Assembly: GCA_012840395.1 (NCBI GenBank)
Contig: DULL01000017.1
Coordinates: 1 to 64,000, forward strand
Length of the DNA: 64,000 nt
DNA from: Clostridiaceae bacterium
Lineage (GTDB): Bacteria > Bacillota > Clostridia > Acetivibrionales > DULL01
Direction: 5' to 3'
Part shown: piece by piece, positions 55,418-64,000 of the stretch
Position numbering within the stretch: the stretch's first letter is position 1
Layout: each line of letters begins with the position of its first letter
Notes under the pieces: generated by a model
Seen by the model: only the letters and a program-made list of their open reading frames with translations
Databases searched by the model: none
What the model was told of the DNA's origin: nothing
Translations under genes and position numbers: made by a program

Positions 55418-57025
55418 TTGCCTGAAGAGATACTAAAATTCCGACAGAGAATTGCCGAATTCTGGAATGGACTGGAAAAAGGCCAAAAGATCAGGATTTA
55501 TATAACTTCTATTATTGTTACATTATGTGTAGTTTTAGGCTTAATTCTATTAAACAAGCCTAACCGGATAACTTTAATAAGAGATTATGATCCTAAAGAT
55601 ATTGGGGAAATGAGTGCTATTCTAAATGAAAATAACATTTGGAATAGTATTGAGAATAACGGGACCAGTATTGTAATTAATGCCAGGGATAACAACAAGG
55701 CTCAGGTAGTTCTTGCTCAAAAGGGATACCCCAAAAGCGGTATGACTTTTGAAGATGCTATTTCCATGATAGGAATGAGCACCACTGAAAGTGATAAAAA
55801 ATATATTTGGAAACAGCAAAAGACCGCAGATATTGAGAGCAAGCTGAAGATGCTGGACAATATTGAAAATGCTTCTGTAATTTTAGCTTTACCAGAACGG
55901 TCCATTTTCATGCTGCCTCAAGAGGAAGCAAGCATGCCTACTGCTTATGTAATGATTAAACCAAAAGAAAAGCTTACTCCCAAACAGGTAGAGGCTGTAG
56001 TCATGATAGTATCACGCAGTGTAGAAAATTTAAAACCTGAGAATATTACGGTTGTTGATAATAATCTAAACATTCTGAATAACTACTATAAGGATACGGC
56101 TTTTGAAATGGTTAATACTCAGGAAGAAATGAGGTATAAAAAAACACTTGAATTACAAAACAGGGTATATGAGTATTTCAGCGTAGGAGAGTTTGACAAC
56201 TTCGATACCATCAGAGTTGTTGCAAATCCTGTTTTGGATTTTGATACTTTGAAAGAGCAAAAAAAGACCATATCCAATCCCGAGGGTATGACCGAAGGAG
56301 CAGTTATAAGCAGCGAATCAACAAACGAACAGCTATTTAACAGTACGGGTGAAGATATACCTGCCCCAGGTATAGACGCAAATCCAGGTACTGATTTAGT
56401 AGATACTCCCACATACCAAATTGGAGAGCAGGAAAATTCATCTTATAGCAAACAACATGATATCAGGAATTATGCTTATAACGAAACCATTAGCGAAACT
56501 GAAAAAGCAGTTGGTGTTTTAATACCTGAAAAGTCTACCATGGCTATCTCATTATGGTATGGGAAAAGAGTCACTGATCAGAATAAGTTGTCAGATGAAT
56601 TCCTGGAGAGTGTAAAAATAGCTGCAAGTACTGCAACAGGAATTCCTGTGGAAAATATATCAGTACACAGAATGCGCTTGGCAGAAGAAAAAGTTGAAGA
56701 AGTAACCGAAACCAGAGAAGATATAATCAGGGAGCTGATTACCATATATGGCTTGCCAATACTTGGACTTCAATTTGCAATAATAATAGTAATGATTATT
56801 TTAATCAGAAATAGGAAAAGAAAGAAGCAAGAAGAAATGGTTCAAGCAGTTGATAATTCACAACAAGAATCTGCTGAAAGTCCCAAAATTGAGGAGAGCA
56901 TCCCTGAAATAGTTGTTGAGGAAAAATCAGAGATAAAGAAGCAATTAGATAAATTTGTACAGCAAAAACCTGAAGCTGTAGCCCAACTATTAAAGAACTG
57001 GCTTGCAGAAGACTGGGATTACTAA
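55418..57025 (+). CDS. fliF: Flagellar MS-ring protein FliF
   Basis: The MS-ring scaffold in the inner membrane, 535 residues. Two membrane helices flank the periplasmic part: about 26-44 (IYITSIIVTLCVVLGLILL) and about 447-465 (LPILGLQFAIIIVMIILI). The C-terminal cytoplasmic tail that binds FliG ends in EAVAQLLKNWLAED. TTG start after GAGAGGTG. It is followed by fliG after 25 bases. Confidence 0.97.
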   Translation: MPEEILKFRQRIAEFWNGLEKGQKIRIYITSIIVTLCVVLGLILLNKPNRITLIRDYDPKDIGEMSAILNENNIWNSIENNGTSIVINARDNNKAQVVLAQKGYPKSGMTFEDAISMIGMSTTESDKKYIWKQQKTADIESKLKMLDNIENASVILALPERSIFMLPQEEASMPTAYVMIKPKEKLTPKQVEAVVMIVSRSVENLKPENITVVDNNLNILNNYYKDTAFEMVNTQEEMRYKKTLELQNRVYEYFSVGEFDNFDTIRVVANPVLDFDTLKEQKKTISNPEGMTEGAVISSESTNEQLFNSTGEDIPAPGIDANPGTDLVDTPTYQIGEQENSSYSKQHDIRNYAYNETISETEKAVGVLIPEKSTMAISLWYGKRVTDQNKLSDEFLESVKIAASTATGIPVENISVHRMRLAEEKVEEVTETREDIIRELITIYGLPILGLQFAIIIVMIILIRNRKRKKQEEMVQAVDNSQQESAESPKIEESIPEIVVEEKSEIKKQLDKFVQQKPEAVAQLLKNWLAEDWDY

Positions 57026-57050
57026 TGACAGCTGAAAGGAGGAGATTGCA

Positions 57051-58073
57051 TTGATACGTACCAGCCAGTCCAGAAAGATAAAAAGCGGTAAAGAAAAGGC
57101 AGCCATGTTGTTAATTGCCTTAGGACCTGAAAAATCAGCCAGGATTTTCAGGTATTTAAAAGAAGAAGAAATAGAACAATTAACACTTGAGATAGCTAAT
57201 ATAAGGACTGTGGCTCCGGAAGAAAAAGAAGCAGTATTAGAGGAGTTTTATCAGTTATGTATAGCTCAGGAATATATAGCTGAGGGTGGCATAAGCTATG
57301 CAAAAGAAGTACTTGAAAAGGCTCTTGGTACCCAAAAAGCACTCGAAATTATAAATAAACTGACAGCCTCTCTCCAGGTAAGGCCTTTTGATTTTGTTAA
57401 AAAGGCTGATCCTTCCCAATTACTTAATTTTATTCAAAAAGAGCACCCTCAAACCATTGCTCTTATACTAGCTTACCTGCATCCACAACAAGCAGCAGCA
57501 ATCCTTTCTGCTCTTCCACAGGATAAACAGGTCGATGTTGCTAAAAGAATCGCAGTAATGGACCGCACTTCACCTGAAATCATAAAAGAAGTTGAAAGGA
57601 TCTTAGAAAAAAATCTGTCTACTCTTGTGGTGGAAGATTATACTGTAGCAGGTGGTATACAATCAATTGTAGATATATTAAACAGTGTTGACAGGGGAAC
57701 CGAGAAAAATATTATGGAAACCCTTGAAATAGAAGATCTTGAACTCGCTGAAGAAATTAAGAAAAGAATGTTCGTATTTGAAGATATCATCACATTGGAC
57801 AACAGATCTATCCAGAGGTTCCTTAGAGAAGTTGATAACAATCAACTCGCTATTGCACTTAAAGGAGCTACGGAGGAAGTTCAAAAAGTTGTTTATGCAA
57901 ATATGTCCAAGCGGTTAGTTGAAATGATAAAAGAAGACATAGAGTATATGGGTCCTGTAAGGTTAAAAGATGTAGAAGAAGCACAGCAGAAAATTGTGAA
58001 TATCATAAGAAGACTTGAGGATGAAGGAGAAATAATAATATCAAGAGGCGGAGGAGATGAGATAATTGTCTAA
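57051..58073 (+). CDS. fliG: Flagellar motor switch protein FliG
   Basis: Rotor protein for torque and switching, 340 residues. The N-terminal part KEKAAMLLIALGPEKSARIF, the middle EHPQTIALILAYLHPQQAAAIL with the conserved EHPQ motif, and the C-terminal torque helix (VYANMSKRLVEMIKEDIEYMGPVRL) are all intact. TTG start after GGAGGAGA. It overlaps fliH by eight bases. Confidence 0.98.
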   Translation: MIRTSQSRKIKSGKEKAAMLLIALGPEKSARIFRYLKEEEIEQLTLEIANIRTVAPEEKEAVLEEFYQLCIAQEYIAEGGISYAKEVLEKALGTQKALEIINKLTASLQVRPFDFVKKADPSQLLNFIQKEHPQTIALILAYLHPQQAAAILSALPQDKQVDVAKRIAVMDRTSPEIIKEVERILEKNLSTLVVEDYTVAGGIQSIVDILNSVDRGTEKNIMETLEIEDLELAEEIKKRMFVFEDIITLDNRSIQRFLREVDNNQLAIALKGATEEVQKVVYANMSKRLVEMIKEDIEYMGPVRLKDVEEAQQKIVNIIRRLEDEGEIIISRGGGDEIIV

Positions 58074-58845
58074 TAAGGTATTTAAACGCGATCAGGTATG
58101 TTTGGGCTCACCTTTCAGGGTTGGCATTCCTATATATTATAATGATGATAATCCGGAAGAAAAGTATAAAGTTTCTGAGTTGAAAGAGTCTTATTATTCA
58201 GCGAACCTAAACAGAACATATAATGATTTGCTGGAAAATGCCAGAAAACAGGCAGAATCAATTATTAACGATGCCCAATGTGAAGCTTCCGCCATAATTG
58301 ATGATGCGGTCGAAGAAAGCAAGATAAAAGCCTTTAAAATAGAAGAAGATGCCAGGCGTAAAGGTTATGAAAAAGGATTTCAGGAAGGTTTGGAAGAAGG
58401 AAGAAAGAAGTACAGAAACCTGATTTTGGAACTTCAGAAAGAAAGGCAATGTGCAAGAGATGACTATAAGAGAGTCGTTAAAAATATTGAAGCTGATGCT
58501 GTCTACCTGGTACTGGAGATTTCAAAAAAAATAATAGGCGAAGAAATCTCGGTGAGAAAGGAATTAATTCTGGAATTAATAAGACAGGGATTTGAAAAAT
58601 CCATGTATAAAGATAGTCTTGTTCTTAAGGTATCTCCTGAAGATTATCAATTTGTTACCGAAAATAAAAATGCACTTTGTGCCGCAGTTCCAGGAATGGG
58701 AGAACTGGAGATAAGAAGTGACCCGAACCTCCATTCTGCTTCATGTATTATTGAAACACCACAGGGCACTGTAGATGCAGGGTTAGAAACAAGGTTTTCA
58801 AGAATTGAGGAATTATTCAAAAAAATTCTGGCAGTAGAAAAATAA
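58066..58845 (+). CDS. fliH: Flagellar assembly protein FliH
   Basis: Stator regulator of the export ATPase, 259 residues. A coiled coil with GxxxG-type spacing (KGYEKGFQEGLEEGRKKY) precedes the conserved V/A-type ATPase subunit E-like C-terminal domain (SPEDYQFVTENKN ... GTVDAGLETRFSRIEELF). TTG start overlapping the end of fliG. Confidence 0.92.
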   Translation: MSNKVFKRDQVCLGSPFRVGIPIYYNDDNPEEKYKVSELKESYYSANLNRTYNDLLENARKQAESIINDAQCEASAIIDDAVEESKIKAFKIEEDARRKGYEKGFQEGLEEGRKKYRNLILELQKERQCARDDYKRVVKNIEADAVYLVLEISKKIIGEEISVRKELILELIRQGFEKSMYKDSLVLKVSPEDYQFVTENKNALCAAVPGMGELEIRSDPNLHSASCIIETPQGTVDAGLETRFSRIEELFKKILAVEK

Positions 58846-58872
58846 ACAAGATGTGAGGTATTAGAAATAATA

Positions 58873-60192
58873 GTGGAAAAAACAAGCAGTATTGATTTAT
58901 TAAAATTTGCAAATATACTGGATAAAATTGATTTAATCCGTTGCTCCGGCAAAGTTTCAAAGGTAATAGGGCTGACAATTGAATCTACTGGCCCGGATGC
59001 GAAAATTGGTGAACTTTGTGAAATACATACAGGGGTAAATAATATAGTGAGAGCTGAAGTTGTCGGATTTAGGGATAATAATGTTTTACTTATGCCTTTA
59101 GGAGATATGTCGGGAATTGGCCCTGGCGACACCGTAATTGCTTCTGATGAAGCTTTAAAGGTTGGTGTTGGAAAAGGCCTGGTTGGCAGAATTCTGGATG
59201 GTATTGGCAATCCGATAGATGGTAAAGGCAAGCTAGATATCGAAGATTTTTATCCTGTAGACAATCAGCCCCCGAATCCTTTAATGAGAAAAAGAATAAA
59301 GGAGCCCATGGCTCTTGGAGTTAAAGCAATTGACGGGCTTCTGACTGTTGGAAAAGGACAAAGAATAGGAATATTCGCCGGTAGCGGAGTCGGTAAGAGT
59401 ACTCTTCTTGGAATGATGGCCAGAAATTCAAAGGCGGATATTAATGTAATTGCATTAATCGGTGAACGAGGCAGGGAAGTAAAAGAGTTTATAGAAAAGG
59501 ACTTAAAAGTAGCAGGTCTTGAAAGATCTGTTGTAATTGCTGCCACTTCTGATCAACCTGCCTTGATCAGGCTTAAAGGTGCCTTGGTGGCCACTTCAAT
59601 AGCAGAGTATTTTCGCGACCAGGGGAAGGATGTAGTCCTGATGATGGATTCACTTACCAGATTTGCCATGGCCCAGAGAGAAATAGGCTTGTCCATAGGT
59701 GAACCGCCTGTTTCAAGAGGTTATCCTCCATCTGTTTTTGGTATTTTCCCACGGCTTCTTGAAAGAGCCGGTACATCCTCCAAAGGTACAATTACTGGCA
59801 TATATACTGTCCTGGTTGACGGTGACGACCTTACAGAGCCTGTAACCGATACTGCCAGGGGTATACTTGACGGACACATAGTACTGTCCAGGAGCATTGC
59901 CAACAAGAACTGTTATCCGGCAATTGATGTACTTGCCAGTGTCAGCAGAGTAATGACTGATATTGTTTCTTCCAGTCATATGGAAACAGCACGGAAGGTA
60001 AAGCAAGTAATGGCTGTATATAGAGAAGCTGAAGATTTAATTAACATAGGTGCTTATGTAAAAGGCAGCAATCCTAAAATTGATTATGCAATAGAAAATA
60101 TAGATAGCATTAATAATTTTGTCCAGCAAGGTATTCATGAGAGTTTTACCTTTGAAGAAACAATGAAATTATTAGAGAAAACATTGATATAA
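58873..60192 (+). CDS. fliI: Flagellar export ATPase FliI
   Basis: Hexameric ATPase of the flagellar type III export system, 439 residues. Walker A GSGVGKST, Walker B VVLMMDSLTRFAMAQRE, and SRGYPPSVF are conserved. The N-terminal beta-barrel is present. The GTG start has a distant ribosome site (GAGGT, about 14 bases). fliJ begins 12 bases later. Confidence 0.97.
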   Translation: MEKTSSIDLLKFANILDKIDLIRCSGKVSKVIGLTIESTGPDAKIGELCEIHTGVNNIVRAEVVGFRDNNVLLMPLGDMSGIGPGDTVIASDEALKVGVGKGLVGRILDGIGNPIDGKGKLDIEDFYPVDNQPPNPLMRKRIKEPMALGVKAIDGLLTVGKGQRIGIFAGSGVGKSTLLGMMARNSKADINVIALIGERGREVKEFIEKDLKVAGLERSVVIAATSDQPALIRLKGALVATSIAEYFRDQGKDVVLMMDSLTRFAMAQREIGLSIGEPPVSRGYPPSVFGIFPRLLERAGTSSKGTITGIYTVLVDGDDLTEPVTDTARGILDGHIVLSRSIANKNCYPAIDVLASVSRVMTDIVSSSHMETARKVKQVMAVYREAEDLINIGAYVKGSNPKIDYAIENIDSINNFVQQGIHESFTFEETMKLLEKTLI

Positions 60193-60204
60193 GAGGGTAG
60201 TTAA

Positions 60205-60657
60205 ATGTCAAAATTTCAATTTAATTTACAGTCGCTTTATAATATAAAAATCCTGATGGAAGATTTGGCAAAAAATAAATTAAGTAAAGCCCTCAAAGAA
60301 CTAAATAAGCAGGAAATGCTTCTTGATCAGTACTTATGCGACAGATCATCCTGCATAACTGAACTATCCGCTAAGTGTAAAGATGGAGTGCCGAGCTTTG
60401 TTTTGAAATCATATAACCTTTATTTAACACAATTAAACGAGAAAATAACAAAACAAAAAGAGGTTATAAAGTTAGCTAAGAAAAATGTCGATACAGTTAG
60501 GGAAGAGTTGATAAAGGCGACCCAGGAAAAAGAAATGTTTGAAAAACTTAAAGAAAGAAAATATGCTGCTTATTTGTATGAAATAAGCAAGAAAGAACAG
60601 AGAATTACGGACGAATTAGTATCCTACAGAAAAAGCCTGAAATCAGCAATGTTGTAA
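60205..60657 (+). CDS. fliJ: Flagellar export chaperone FliJ
   Basis: A 150-residue, almost wholly helical coiled-coil protein (KFQFNLQSLYNIK ... KEQRITDELVSYRKSLKSA) between fliI and fliK, as usual. It is expected to stir the export gate and bind FliI. Its sequence is poorly conserved across species, so the call leans on position and helical pattern. Confidence 0.88.
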   Translation: MSKFQFNLQSLYNIKILMEDLAKNKLSKALKELNKQEMLLDQYLCDRSSCITELSAKCKDGVPSFVLKSYNLYLTQLNEKITKQKEVIKLAKKNVDTVREELIKATQEKEMFEKLKERKYAAYLYEISKKEQRITDELVSYRKSLKSAML

Positions 60658-60706
60658 GCAGTCGGTGTGAAGAAAAAGAGTATGGCCAAAGGAGGTGGAG
60701 TGAAAA

Positions 60707-62041
60707 TTGACAAACATTATCGGCGCTATACTTAATCATAAACAAGTTAACTCATTAAAAGCGCCAAAAACAGAAAATACAAATAAAAATTCAAGAAAAA
60801 ACCATAATAAAGAAATGGACACTTCTGAATGCTCAAACTTTCTGTCACTATACCAGAACATTCAGTCATCTCCCTCAGACCAAAATCCTGAGTGTGAAGA
60901 AAGAACAAATAATATAGATTGTGAGACAAAAAGTTTGATGCCTGTCAGCCACTTACAGGAATATCCGGTACATCTATTGGAACGGCTCATATCCGCCAAT
61001 GAGGCTTTATTAAATCCTGATCAAGAAAATATATTATTAACTGGTGAGCCAATTCAAAGCAGCAGTATACCTGATTTTATAGATTTAATGAATATAAACG
61101 GGGATGAAAATAAAACCTCTGGTGAAGAAAGCTTATTTCAGTTGCAGATAAATTCTGAATTATTAACAGCTACAGAGGAAGAGTCAAATAAAACAAATAA
61201 CAGTGAAAGTGGCCATGAAGATTCAATTGAGGCAGATTTTGATATTAACCTGGCCGCAAACACAATTGCATATAAAAATACAGACTTAGGACAAGGCGAA
61301 ATCACTATTGTTAGTGATGCTTCAAATAATAAAACAGATATAAATGAAGATTTAGATACTGCATTAAATAATGAACAGGTCAATAAAACAGAAGATTTGC
61401 ACTCTGATGCTAAGGAAATTAAATCCGAATTAAAGAGAGAAAGCAACGAAGATACAGAACACCAGGATGGCAGTATAGATAATGATTTTTCAATTCTTCA
61501 ATCTCTTGAGAATAAACCGGAGCAACCTGAGTATTATCAGGAATTCTCTGTACACAATAATGATGAATTGGAAAACAGGGAAATTCGTTTATCAAAATCT
61601 GATGGACAGAATATACTGAAGCAGGTTATAGACAAGGCAAAAGTTTTTATTGACGGTGAAAAATCTGAAATGGTAATTGAATTAAAGCCTGAAAGCCTAG
61701 GTAAGCTTTCACTAAAGGTTGTTTCTGAAAAAGGTATGGTGGAAGCAAATTTTGTAGCTGAAAACACTCAAGTTAAAGAAATATTAGAAACCAATATGAA
61801 TTTGTTAAAGGATGTACTTGAAAAACAAGGCTTAGTAGTTCAAAATTTCAGTGTTTCAGTTGGTGATCATTCTGCGGGCAGCTTCGGTAGAGATGACAAA
61901 ACTTCCAGAGAAAAAGGCAAAGTAAATATTGCCTCAGTTTATACAGATATTGGAGAATTTACAGTTACTGATTATCAGCAAGTAGATAGGATAATTGACA
62001 TATATAAAATTAACGGAAGAAAAATTGATTTAACAGCATAG
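60707..62041 (+). CDS. fliK: Flagellar hook-length control protein FliK
   Basis: The secreted ruler of hook length, 444 residues. The first 300 residues are polar and low in complexity, rich in N, E, S and D. The conserved C-terminal domain (about 325-400) has [22 protein letters not shown] and [22 protein letters not shown], typical of the Flg-hook domain. TTG start after AAAGGAGGTGGAG. Confidence 0.92.
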   Translation: MTNIIGAILNHKQVNSLKAPKTENTNKNSRKNHNKEMDTSECSNFLSLYQNIQSSPSDQNPECEERTNNIDCETKSLMPVSHLQEYPVHLLERLISANEALLNPDQENILLTGEPIQSSSIPDFIDLMNINGDENKTSGEESLFQLQINSELLTATEEESNKTNNSESGHEDSIEADFDINLAANTIAYKNTDLGQGEITIVSDASNNKTDINEDLDTALNNEQVNKTEDLHSDAKEIKSELKRESNEDTEHQDGSIDNDFSILQSLENKPEQPEYYQEFSVHNNDELENREIRLSKSDGQNILKQVIDKAKVFIDGEKSEMVIELKPESLGKLSLKVVSEKGMVEANFVAENTQVKEILETNMNLLKDVLEKQGLVVQNFSVSVGDHSAGSFGRDDKTSREKGKVNIASVYTDIGEFTVTDYQQVDRIIDIYKINGRKIDLTA

Positions 62042-62052
62042 GAGGTAAACAA

Positions 62053-62469
62053 ATGCCTATCAGTACAGTAACCAATTCAAATATTCAAACACAGGCCACA
62101 GAGAAATCTGCATCAAAAGCAGAATCAAAAAATCCGGGAGACTTAGGGAAAAATGATTTTCTGAATCTCCTGGTTACCCAGCTAAAATATCAGGATCCTC
62201 TTAACCCTATGGATGATAAGGCTTTTATAGCACAAATGGCTCAGTTCAGTGCACTTGAGCAAATGCAGAATTTAAACAGTAACTTTACTCATTTGAAAGC
62301 TTTCAGCTTAATAGGACTGAATGTTTTAGCCACTATTATTGACAAGCAAACAAGTGAAGTAAGAGAAATAACAGGTTTTGTCCAAGGAGTAAAAATTGCC
62401 CAGGGAAATGCATATGTGATTATAAATGACGAAGATGTACCAGTAGATAGTATAACGTATATATATTAA
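62053..62469 (+). CDS. flgD: Flagellar hook capping protein FlgD
   Basis: Cap that guides hook polymerisation. The N-terminal signature [43 protein letters not shown] is unmistakable. At 138 residues it is a short, Firmicutes-type form with little of the C-terminal domain. ATG follows AGGAGG. It sits between fliK and flgE. Confidence 0.95.
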   Translation: MPISTVTNSNIQTQATEKSASKAESKNPGDLGKNDFLNLLVTQLKYQDPLNPMDDKAFIAQMAQFSALEQMQNLNSNFTHLKAFSLIGLNVLATIIDKQTSEVREITGFVQGVKIAQGNAYVIINDEDVPVDSITYIY

Positions 62470-62509
62470 GAACTTTTACGAATGTTAAATGACAAGAGGA
62501 GGAGTTTAT

Positions 62510-63844
62510 ATGTTGAGATCAATGTTTTCAAGTGTTTCCGGACTAAGAGCACAGCAAACAAAAATGGATGTTATAGGCAATAATATAGCCAATGTCAATA
62601 CAGTTGGCTTTTGGGGAAGCAGAGTGTCCTTTCAGGAAGTATTGAATCAAACAATAAAGAATGCTACAGGTCCAGACCCAATTAGCGGAAGAGGGGGTAC
62701 AAATCCGTTACAAATTGGTCTTGGAACTTCAGTAGGAGCAATAGACATGAATACTAATGCAGGAGGCATACAAAGAACTGATAATCCTTTTGACCTTTCA
62801 ATAGAAGGAAATGGATTTTTCATTGCAAGAGGCTCTGAAAATGAAGCTTTTAAATTTACAAGAGCTGGTAATCTAAGATTTGACTACCTGGGAAACCTAA
62901 TTACCTCTAACGGCTTAAATGTTTATGGATGGCTGGATTACGGTGGAAAAGTAAATAGTGAAGGTATGTATATTTTTGATACAGACAAACCAATAGAACC
63001 AATTAATATTTTTTCAGATATTTACAACGGCAATAAAAAAACAATAGCTCCAAAGGCAACCACAGAAGCTGTATTGGCCGGAAACCTTGACGCTGCAAAT
63101 CCTGTATGCCAGATTACTGATCCGCCTCAGATAATTGTACCTGTTACGGTTTATGATTCTCTTGGAAACGCATATAAACTAGAAATTGAATTCAGAAAAA
63201 CAGCCATTAATTCTACTGACCCAATCAATACAGAATGGACTTGGTCAATACCAAATGGAGATGGATTTACAACCGGAAGTACCGGAAGAATTAGGTTTGA
63301 CTCAAATGGTTACATAATGACTGATGACCAAACCAACTTTAATGTAACACCAACTATAAATATAATTCCTAATGCAGCAACAACAGGAGCAGGCCCGTTT
63401 ACAATTAATTTGGATTTCTCAAAAATCTCAATGTTTGCAACCGAAAATTCTGTCAAAGCGACAAATGTTGACGGATATCCTGCTGGTTCATTTGTAACCT
63501 GCAGTATTGGCTCAGATGGAGTAATAATGGGAGTATACTCCAATGGAAAACAACAGCCCTTAGGCCTTATTGCTCTGGCAGTTTTTGAAAATCCGGCAGG
63601 ACTTGAAAAAGTTGGCAATAACATGTTTATGGCTACTGCCAACTCCGGTAACTTTGTCAAAGCTTCAAAGGCAGGCATGGATGGTGCAGGAATTTTAAAC
63701 CCCGGCACATTGGAATTATCAAATGTTGATCTTGCTACTGAGTTTACAGAAATGATTGTCACTCAAAGAGCCTTCCAGGCCAATAGCAGGGTTATTACAG
63801 TATCAGATGAGATGCTAATGGAATTAGCCAATCTGAAGAGATAA
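62510..63844 (+). CDS. flgE: Flagellar hook protein FlgE
   Basis: The hook subunit, 444 residues. The N-terminal helix has GLRAQQTKMDVIGNNIANVNTVGF, then the NPFDLSIEGNGFFIA motif and D-domains. The C-terminal helix (DLATEFTEMIVTQRAFQANSRVITVSDEMLMELANLKR) packs the tube. I use ATG 62510, after AGGAGGAG at 62497-62504. The frame is open back to 62489, but that start has no ribosome site. Confidence 0.97.
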   Translation: MLRSMFSSVSGLRAQQTKMDVIGNNIANVNTVGFWGSRVSFQEVLNQTIKNATGPDPISGRGGTNPLQIGLGTSVGAIDMNTNAGGIQRTDNPFDLSIEGNGFFIARGSENEAFKFTRAGNLRFDYLGNLITSNGLNVYGWLDYGGKVNSEGMYIFDTDKPIEPINIFSDIYNGNKKTIAPKATTEAVLAGNLDAANPVCQITDPPQIIVPVTVYDSLGNAYKLEIEFRKTAINSTDPINTEWTWSIPNGDGFTTGSTGRIRFDSNGYIMTDDQTNFNVTPTINIIPNAATTGAGPFTINLDFSKISMFATENSVKATNVDGYPAGSFVTCSIGSDGVIMGVYSNGKQQPLGLIALAVFENPAGLEKVGNNMFMATANSGNFVKASKAGMDGAGILNPGTLELSNVDLATEFTEMIVTQRAFQANSRVITVSDEMLMELANLKR

Positions 63845-63872
63845 CGATTAAGTAGTATTGGAGGTAGAAACA

Positions 63873-64000
63873 ATGATTATGTTAACAAATATTAGAGGCA
63901 ATAGCTTCGTTCTTAACTGCGATTTGATAGAAACTATTGAATCTACCCCGGATACTGTTATATCGTTAATTAACGGAAAAAAGTACATTGTGTCGGAAAG
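63873..64000 (+). CDS. flbD: FlbD family protein (partial, cut by the window end)
   Basis: A small flagellar-operon protein whose first 42 residues are visible: MIMLTNIRGNSFVLNCDLIETIESTPDTVISLINGKKYIV. This matches the short FlbD family found between flgE and motA/motB in Firmicutes. Function unknown. ATG follows GGAGGT by seven bases. The stop lies beyond the window. Confidence 0.9.
   Translation, partial: MIMLTNIRGNSFVLNCDLIETIESTPDTVISLINGKKYIVSE

Overview
The window looks like chromosome from a low-GC, spore-forming, flagellated, anaerobic Clostridia species. The evidence is the sporulation set (spoIVA, spoIIGA-sigE-sigG, ylmC), Pta-AckA acetate formation, formate-tetrahydrofolate metabolism, a corrinoid activator of the RACo type, a leucine-type T-box leader, strong GGAGG ribosome sites and many TTG starts. 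Gene order ftsZ-spoIIGA-sigE-sigG-ylmC-nrdR and the flagellar block resemble clostridial cluster III (Acetivibrio/Ruminiclostridium-like) genomes. That placement is an inference from memory, not a search result.

Layout. 0-5 kb: tRNA-Lys, an orphan NarL/DegU-type response regulator, a DUF554 membrane protein, a T-box leader with an acyl-CoA synthetase, and a convergent mutarotase-like gene. 5-20.6 kb: a homocysteine methyltransferase-like protein with a half pterin-binding domain, yceD-rpmF, a radical-SAM DUF512 protein, der, plsY, gpsA, cobT, a RACo-like corrinoid activator, a zinc-ribbon repeat protein, 5-formyl-THF cyclo-ligase, a CPBP protease, a stand-alone large serine recombinase and a lipid kinase. 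20.6-28.3 kb: spoIVA, a hairpin repeat cluster, then formate channel-fhs-fchA-folD, a low-complexity lipoprotein and a small unknown gene. 28.4-36.3 kb: nitroreductase, gatCAB, pta-ackA and a tandem P-loop ATPase. 36.3-46.8 kb: an LTA-synthase-like gene, a 5'-truncated murA, ftsQ-sbp-ftsA-ftsZ, spoIIGA-sigE-sigG and ylmC. 46.8-53.6 kb: nrdR, yifB/comM, dprA, topA, trmFO. 53.7-64 kb: the start of a large flagellar operon (flgB flgC fliE fliF fliG fliH fliI fliJ fliK flgD flgE, then flbD cut by the window end).

How it works together. The one-carbon genes form a formate-to-methylene-THF route: the channel admits formate, Fhs makes 10-formyl-THF, FchA is the likely cyclohydrolase and FolD the dehydrogenase. 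FolD lacks the usual cyclohydrolase lysine and glutamine, which fits a split of labour with FchA. CobT and the RACo-like protein service corrinoid cofactors. The cell-division genes run into the mother-cell/forespore sigma cassette. Its regulatory signals are visible: Spo0A-box-like sites with a long-spacer promoter before spoIIGA, and a sigF/G-type promoter before sigG overlapping an inverted repeat that could hide the sigG ribosome site only in read-through RNA.

The most unusual items are: a leucine-specifier T-box in front of an acyl-CoA synthetase; a GatA with serine in place of the catalytic lysine; the FolD/FchA split; a broken murA at the edge of the division cluster; the sigG inverted repeat; and a dispersed GGGACACTCC hairpin family. 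No phage, CRISPR or defence island was seen. I found no clearly new multi-gene system.
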